From assembly GCA_024998565.1 (NCBI GenBank), contig JACOEM010000014.1:1-64000 (forward strand): a stretch of 64,000 bases of DNA, written 5' to 3'. How positions within the stretch are numbered: position 1 is the first letter of the stretch; every line of letters starts with the position of its first letter. Below are positions 60,604 through 64,000 of this stretch, piece by piece. A program made the translations under genes and the position numbers. The notes beneath the pieces were generated by a model that ran no database searches, was not told where the DNA came from, and was given only the letters and a program-made list of their open reading frames with translations. Source of the DNA: Nitrospira sp. GTDB taxonomy: Bacteria; Nitrospirota; Nitrospiria; Nitrospirales; Nitrospiraceae.

Positions 60604-61823
60604 TGGCTCATCAGACAGTCCCGGCTTCACAGACACCAGGCCGATTGGCATTTTCAGCGCGGGGCGAGCGCCTGATCGGGCAGGAGATGTTTCGGGTCAT
60701 GGATCGAGCTCAAGCGCTGGAGCGGCAGGGGCACCGCATCTATCACCTGGAACTCGGGAGTCCCCGCATGGCTCCGCCGGGTGAGATCGTCGACGGCACC
60801 GTCCAGGCGCTCCGCGAGAAACAGCTGGGGTACGCGCCGATGGCCGGCGTGAAGGAATTACGTGCCGCCTTGGCGGCTCGATATACCTCGTTAACGGGCG
60901 AGGCGTTGACGGACTCCCAGGTCGTGATCAGCCCGGCGAATCTCCTGATTCACCAGTTTCTGGACATCACCTGCAATCCCGGCGACCGCGTGGTGCTGTT
61001 CACGCCGGCGTTCCCCTCCTACTGGGCCGCTGCGGCGCATCAGGGACTCCAGGTCAGGCCGGTGCTGCTGTCTGAGCGCGACGGATTTCACCTGACCCGA
61101 CAGGCTATCGATGACGCGCTGGCTGCCGAACCAACAGCGATTGTCGTCAACAATGCCAACAACCCGACGGGGGCCCTATACGATCCGATGATCCTGCGCG
61201 CGCTTGCGGAGCGTTGTGAAGAGGCGGGGATCTGGCTGTTAAGCGATGAAACCTACGCCGATCTGACCTTCGATGGCTCGTTCTTTACCCTCGCCTCGGC
61301 GCAAGCCGGATATGTCGTGGCGATGTCGTCTTTTTCAAAAGTATGTTCGATCCCGGGCTTTCGCACCGGATATGCCTTTGCTCATGAGGCGGTGGCGGCG
61401 AAACTCGCGCTCTCGAATTCGACCCTCTATTCCTGTCTCCCTCTGTTCACTCAACTGGGTTGCCTCGCCGGCATGAAGGTGTTCGACGCGTATGCCAGCG
61501 AGGTTCGATCACGGGGCGCCCGGCTGATCGGATCCTGCCATAACCGCATCAATCGCTCCGGCATCCTGCATTGTCACAAGCCGGAGTCCGGGTTCTATTT
61601 GTTTGTCGATATCGCGCGCACCGGACTCGATGACATGACGTTTTGCCGCCGACTGCTGGACGATCACCAGACGGCGGTCACCCCGGGACGTAGTTTCGGC
61701 GAGGCCTACGCGTCGTTCATTCGCATTGCCGTGTGCGGGCAGGAAGAGGATGTGGACGAAGGCCTGTCGCGCACGATCGCCTTTGCGCAACAACTGGGAG
61801 GTTGCCGTGTCCAAGCCGCTTGA
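60603..61823 (+). CDS. Class I/II PLP aminotransferase
   Basis: 406 residues of the aspartate-aminotransferase fold: NNANNPTGALYD, SDETYADLTF and the PLP lysine in SSFSKVCSIPGFRTGYAF. It is related to amino-acid and histidinol-phosphate aminotransferases. In this cluster it may supply an amino group or amino-acid-derived side chain for the sugar or a linked metabolite. The 3' end overlaps the radical SAM gene by 17 bases. Confidence 0.82.
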   Translation: MAHQTVPASQTPGRLAFSARGERLIGQEMFRVMDRAQALERQGHRIYHLELGSPRMAPPGEIVDGTVQALREKQLGYAPMAGVKELRAALAARYTSLTGEALTDSQVVISPANLLIHQFLDITCNPGDRVVLFTPAFPSYWAAAAHQGLQVRPVLLSERDGFHLTRQAIDDALAAEPTAIVVNNANNPTGALYDPMILRALAERCEEAGIWLLSDETYADLTFDGSFFTLASAQAGYVVAMSSFSKVCSIPGFRTGYAFAHEAVAAKLALSNSTLYSCLPLFTQLGCLAGMKVFDAYASEVRSRGARLIGSCHNRINRSGILHCHKPESGFYLFVDIARTGLDDMTFCRRLLDDHQTAVTPGRSFGEAYASFIRIAVCGQEEDVDEGLSRTIAFAQQLGGCRVQAA

Positions 61824-63315
61824 CGTGTTGCTGGTCACCCCGCCCAGCCGGGTGCAGGTCTACCAGGACCTGAGCCAAGACCTGGCCGCCATTGAACCAC
61901 CGGTCTGGTCGGGTTTGATCGCGACGTTCTTGCGCCAACACAGCTGCTCCGTTGCCATTCTGGATGCCGAGGCAGAGGGGTTGAACCACCAGCAGACGGC
62001 GGAGCGGATCGCCGTCATCGCGCCGCGACTGGCAGTCTTCGTGATCTATGGGCAACAACCCTCCGCGTCCACGCAATGTATGCCGGCCGGCCGGAAGGTG
62101 TGCGAAATCCTCAATACACTGGCCGATATTCCCACGCTCGTCATGGGAACGCACCCCTCGGCACTGCCGAAACGGACCCTGTTGGAAGAACCGTATACCT
62201 ATGTCTGCCAGGGAGAAGGCCCCTCCACGATTCTCGGTCTGGTGATCGCCCTACGCGCGCCTCAACATTCGCTCCGCGAGGTTCCCGGCCTCTGGCACAT
62301 GGAGCAGGGGGTGCCGGTCGGGAATGCTCCGGCCCAATTGCTGACGAATCTGGATCGCGAGTTGCCGGGGCAGGCCTGGGATCTCCTCGATATGACCCGG
62401 TATCGCGCCCACAACTGGCACTGTTTCGGGAATCTGGAAGCGCGTGCGCCCTATGCGTCGCTGCAGACCAGTTTGGGTTGCCCGTTTACCTGCTCTTTCT
62501 GCTGCATTAATGCGCCTTTCGCCACGCCGATGTTGCGAGCCTGGAGCCCGGACAACGTCATTGCGCAGATCGACCGGCTGGTCCAGGACTATGGTGTCAG
62601 TAATATCAAGATCCCCGATGAAATGTTTGTGCTGAACCGGCGGCATGTCATCGGCATCTGCGATCGCATCATCGAACGAGGATACCGGCTCAATATCTGG
62701 GCCTACGCCCGCGTGGACACGGTCCAGGATGAAGTGCTGGCGAAACTCGCGCGGGCGGGATTCACCTGGCTGGGGCTCGGGATCGAATCCGGAAGCCAGC
62801 ATGTCCGCGACGGCGTCGAAAAAGGCCGCTTCGGGGAACGGGACATTGTAACGACGGTCGACAAGATTCGCTCGTACGGCATTCATGTGGCGGCCAACTA
62901 TATCTTTGGCCTACCCGACGACACGATGGAGAGCATGCGCGCCACGTTGGACCTGGCCCTCACGCTCAATACGGAGTGGGCCAACTTCTACTGTGCGATG
63001 GCGTACCCCGGTTCACCGCTGTACACGCTGGCGAAGCAGAAACAGTGGGCTCTGCCCGATGACCAGGGGGGCCCCGGATGGATCGGGTACGCACAACATG
63101 CCTACGACTGCCGTCCCTTGCCGACCGACCATCTCACGGCGACGCAGGTCCTGGCATTCCGGGATCGGGCTTTTATCGAGTATTTCACGCATCCACAGTA
63201 TCTGAACATGTTGCACCGCACGTTCGGCCCGCACGTCGCGACACACGTTGCGGACATGTGCCGGCGCCAGGTCCGGCGCCGGTATCAGGATGAGGCCACG
63301 AATGCAGCTGCCTAG
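61807..63315 (+). CDS. B12-binding radical SAM protein
   Basis: 502 residues: an N-terminal cobalamin-binding-like domain (1-150), then a radical SAM core with the cluster motif CPFTCSFC near residues 225-232, and a C-terminal extension. Proteins of this class (B12-dependent radical SAM) methylate or rearrange unactivated carbons, for example C-methylation of sugars and antibiotics. GTG 61807 has GGGAGG five bases upstream and overlaps the aminotransferase. Substrate unknown; cluster context suggests a sugar or its decoration. Confidence 0.82.
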   Translation: MSKPLDVLLVTPPSRVQVYQDLSQDLAAIEPPVWSGLIATFLRQHSCSVAILDAEAEGLNHQQTAERIAVIAPRLAVFVIYGQQPSASTQCMPAGRKVCEILNTLADIPTLVMGTHPSALPKRTLLEEPYTYVCQGEGPSTILGLVIALRAPQHSLREVPGLWHMEQGVPVGNAPAQLLTNLDRELPGQAWDLLDMTRYRAHNWHCFGNLEARAPYASLQTSLGCPFTCSFCCINAPFATPMLRAWSPDNVIAQIDRLVQDYGVSNIKIPDEMFVLNRRHVIGICDRIIERGYRLNIWAYARVDTVQDEVLAKLARAGFTWLGLGIESGSQHVRDGVEKGRFGERDIVTTVDKIRSYGIHVAANYIFGLPDDTMESMRATLDLALTLNTEWANFYCAMAYPGSPLYTLAKQKQWALPDDQGGPGWIGYAQHAYDCRPLPTDHLTATQVLAFRDRAFIEYFTHPQYLNMLHRTFGPHVATHVADMCRRQVRRRYQDEATNAAA

Positions 63316-63340
63316 CGGGAGAGAGGGGAAAGGAACGGTC

Positions 63341-64000
63341 ATGATCAAGGTTGCGGACTACATCATCCATACATTGGCGGAACGGGGAATCGACAAGATG
63401 TTCGTGGTCTACGGCGCGGCGAACGGCGACCTCATCGATGCGTTCACCCGCACCGCCGCCACGGAATATGTCGCCGTCATGCATGAGCAGGCCGGCGGGT
63501 TTGCAGCCGAGGCCTATGCCAAGGTGAAGGGCGTGCCCGGTGTCGCCATCGCCACGAGCGGACCGGGCGGGATGAATCTCCTCACGGCGATGGGGAACTG
63601 CTTTTATGACTCCGTGCCCTGCGTGTTTCTGACCGGCCAGATCAACTCCCGGTTTCTCCGGCCCGACCCCGCCATTCGCCAGATCGGATTCCAGGAGACG
63701 GACATCGTCGCCATGGCGGCTCCGGTCACGAAGTACGCCAAGATGATCGTCAAGCCCGAAGACGTGCGATATGAATTGGAGAAGGCGCTGTGGCTCTGCC
63801 AGGAAGGACGGCCGGGACCGGTGCTGCTGGATATTCCCCTCGATGTCCAAAAGACACTGATCGATGCCAAACAGCTCATCGGGTTTGAGCCTCCTGCTGC
63901 CGCAAGCTTCGATCTGACCGTGGTCGATGAGCAGATCGTCCGCTTCATCACGGAGCTCCAACATGCTGAACGACCGGTCATTCTCGTCGGCGGCGGCGTG
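63341..64000 (+). CDS. TPP-dependent enzyme, acetolactate-synthase-like (partial)
   Basis: The first 220 residues of a thiamine-diphosphate enzyme: N-terminal pyrimidine-binding domain with the catalytic glutamate E49 in AVMHEQAGG, GVAIATSGPGG and RPGPVLLDIPLDVQ; the central domain is starting at the window end. Family members are acetolactate synthase and the sugar-branching YerE-type enzymes. A standard ilvB role is less likely inside a sugar cluster. A strong GGGGAAAGGA site precedes the ATG. The gene continues beyond the window. Confidence 0.82.
   Translation, partial: MIKVADYIIHTLAERGIDKMFVVYGAANGDLIDAFTRTAATEYVAVMHEQAGGFAAEAYAKVKGVPGVAIATSGPGGMNLLTAMGNCFYDSVPCVFLTGQINSRFLRPDPAIRQIGFQETDIVAMAAPVTKYAKMIVKPEDVRYELEKALWLCQEGRPGPVLLDIPLDVQKTLIDAKQLIGFEPPAAASFDLTVVDEQIVRFITELQHAERPVILVGGGV

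Noticed and set aside
63341..64000. Housekeeping acetolactate synthase IlvB
   Set aside because: The partial sequence fits the family, but the surrounding genes are for sugar metabolism; identity as ilvB cannot be supported from the N-terminal third.

Overview
The window comes from a Gram-negative bacterium of high GC content. Cluster layout, protein style and intergenic repeats suggest a member of the Nitrospirota, probably Nitrospira-like. This is inference, because no rRNA or taxonomic marker lies in the window. Three blocks can be seen: an accessory left part that carries a filamentous-phage (inovirus) prophage, a very large flagellar cluster, and the start of a surface-sugar biosynthesis cluster.

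1-4970 (accessory): a palindrome-bounded intergenic repeat, a TPR lipoprotein, a 56-residue zinc-ribbon protein, a LuxR-type regulator, two small unknown proteins, a stand-alone receiver-domain protein and a decayed arsC arsenate reductase gene.

4971-12521 (prophage): a compact inovirus genome in the canonical order. It holds a direct-repeat array and palindrome, an HTH regulator, a rolling-circle Rep, a small ssDNA-binding-type protein, a mini membrane protein, a pIII-like adhesin, a pVI-like protein, another mini protein, the Zot/pI ATPase, a third mini protein, a signal-peptide major coat protein, a terminator and a second, leaderless coat-like protein. A RadC-like gene, a hairpin-rich non-coding segment, an excisionase-like protein and a tyrosine integrase follow. 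The integrase reading frame runs into the 3' end of tRNA-Thr(UGU), which is the evident attachment site.

12830-51021 (flagellum): an NtrC-type regulator, a TPR protein, a PAS histidine kinase with its NtrC-type partner, then flgBC-fliE-fliFG-[REC-fliH]-fliIJ-motE-fliK-flgDE-fliLMNOPQR-flhBAFG-fliA, a degenerate GGDEF protein, flgFGAHIJ-flgMN-flgKL and csrA-fliW. Four good sigma-54 (-24/-12) promoters precede flgB, fliK, fliL and flgF. A set of sigma-28 (FliA) type promoters with one shared geometry (8-mer, 12-base spacer, 8-mer) precedes flgM, csrA-fliW, the degenerate GGDEF gene, the HD-GYP/hybrid-kinase operon, the YcgR-like PilZ gene and the distant receiver-domain gene at 3105. The picture is a cascade in which sigma-54 enhancer-binding proteins drive basal-body and hook genes and FliA drives late genes, including c-di-GMP and signalling genes. 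The fliH product is fused to an N-terminal response-regulator receiver domain, which is the most unusual protein in the cluster.

51322-56348: a divergent signalling pair. An HD-GYP phosphodiesterase and a PAS-hybrid kinase with phosphotransfer domain lie on the minus strand, and a YcgR-like PilZ brake protein lies on the plus strand.

56545-64000: a tightly packed plus-strand cluster with a DegT-family enzyme that has His in place of the PLP lysine, an epimerase, a heptose-7-phosphate-kinase-like GHMP kinase, a sugar nucleotidyltransferase, an aminotransferase, a B12/radical-SAM protein and a TPP-dependent enzyme cut by the window end. Together they suggest synthesis of an unusual nucleotide-activated deoxy sugar, perhaps a heptose or a branched sugar. 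No flagellin, stator (motA/B) or chemotaxis (che) genes are in the window.
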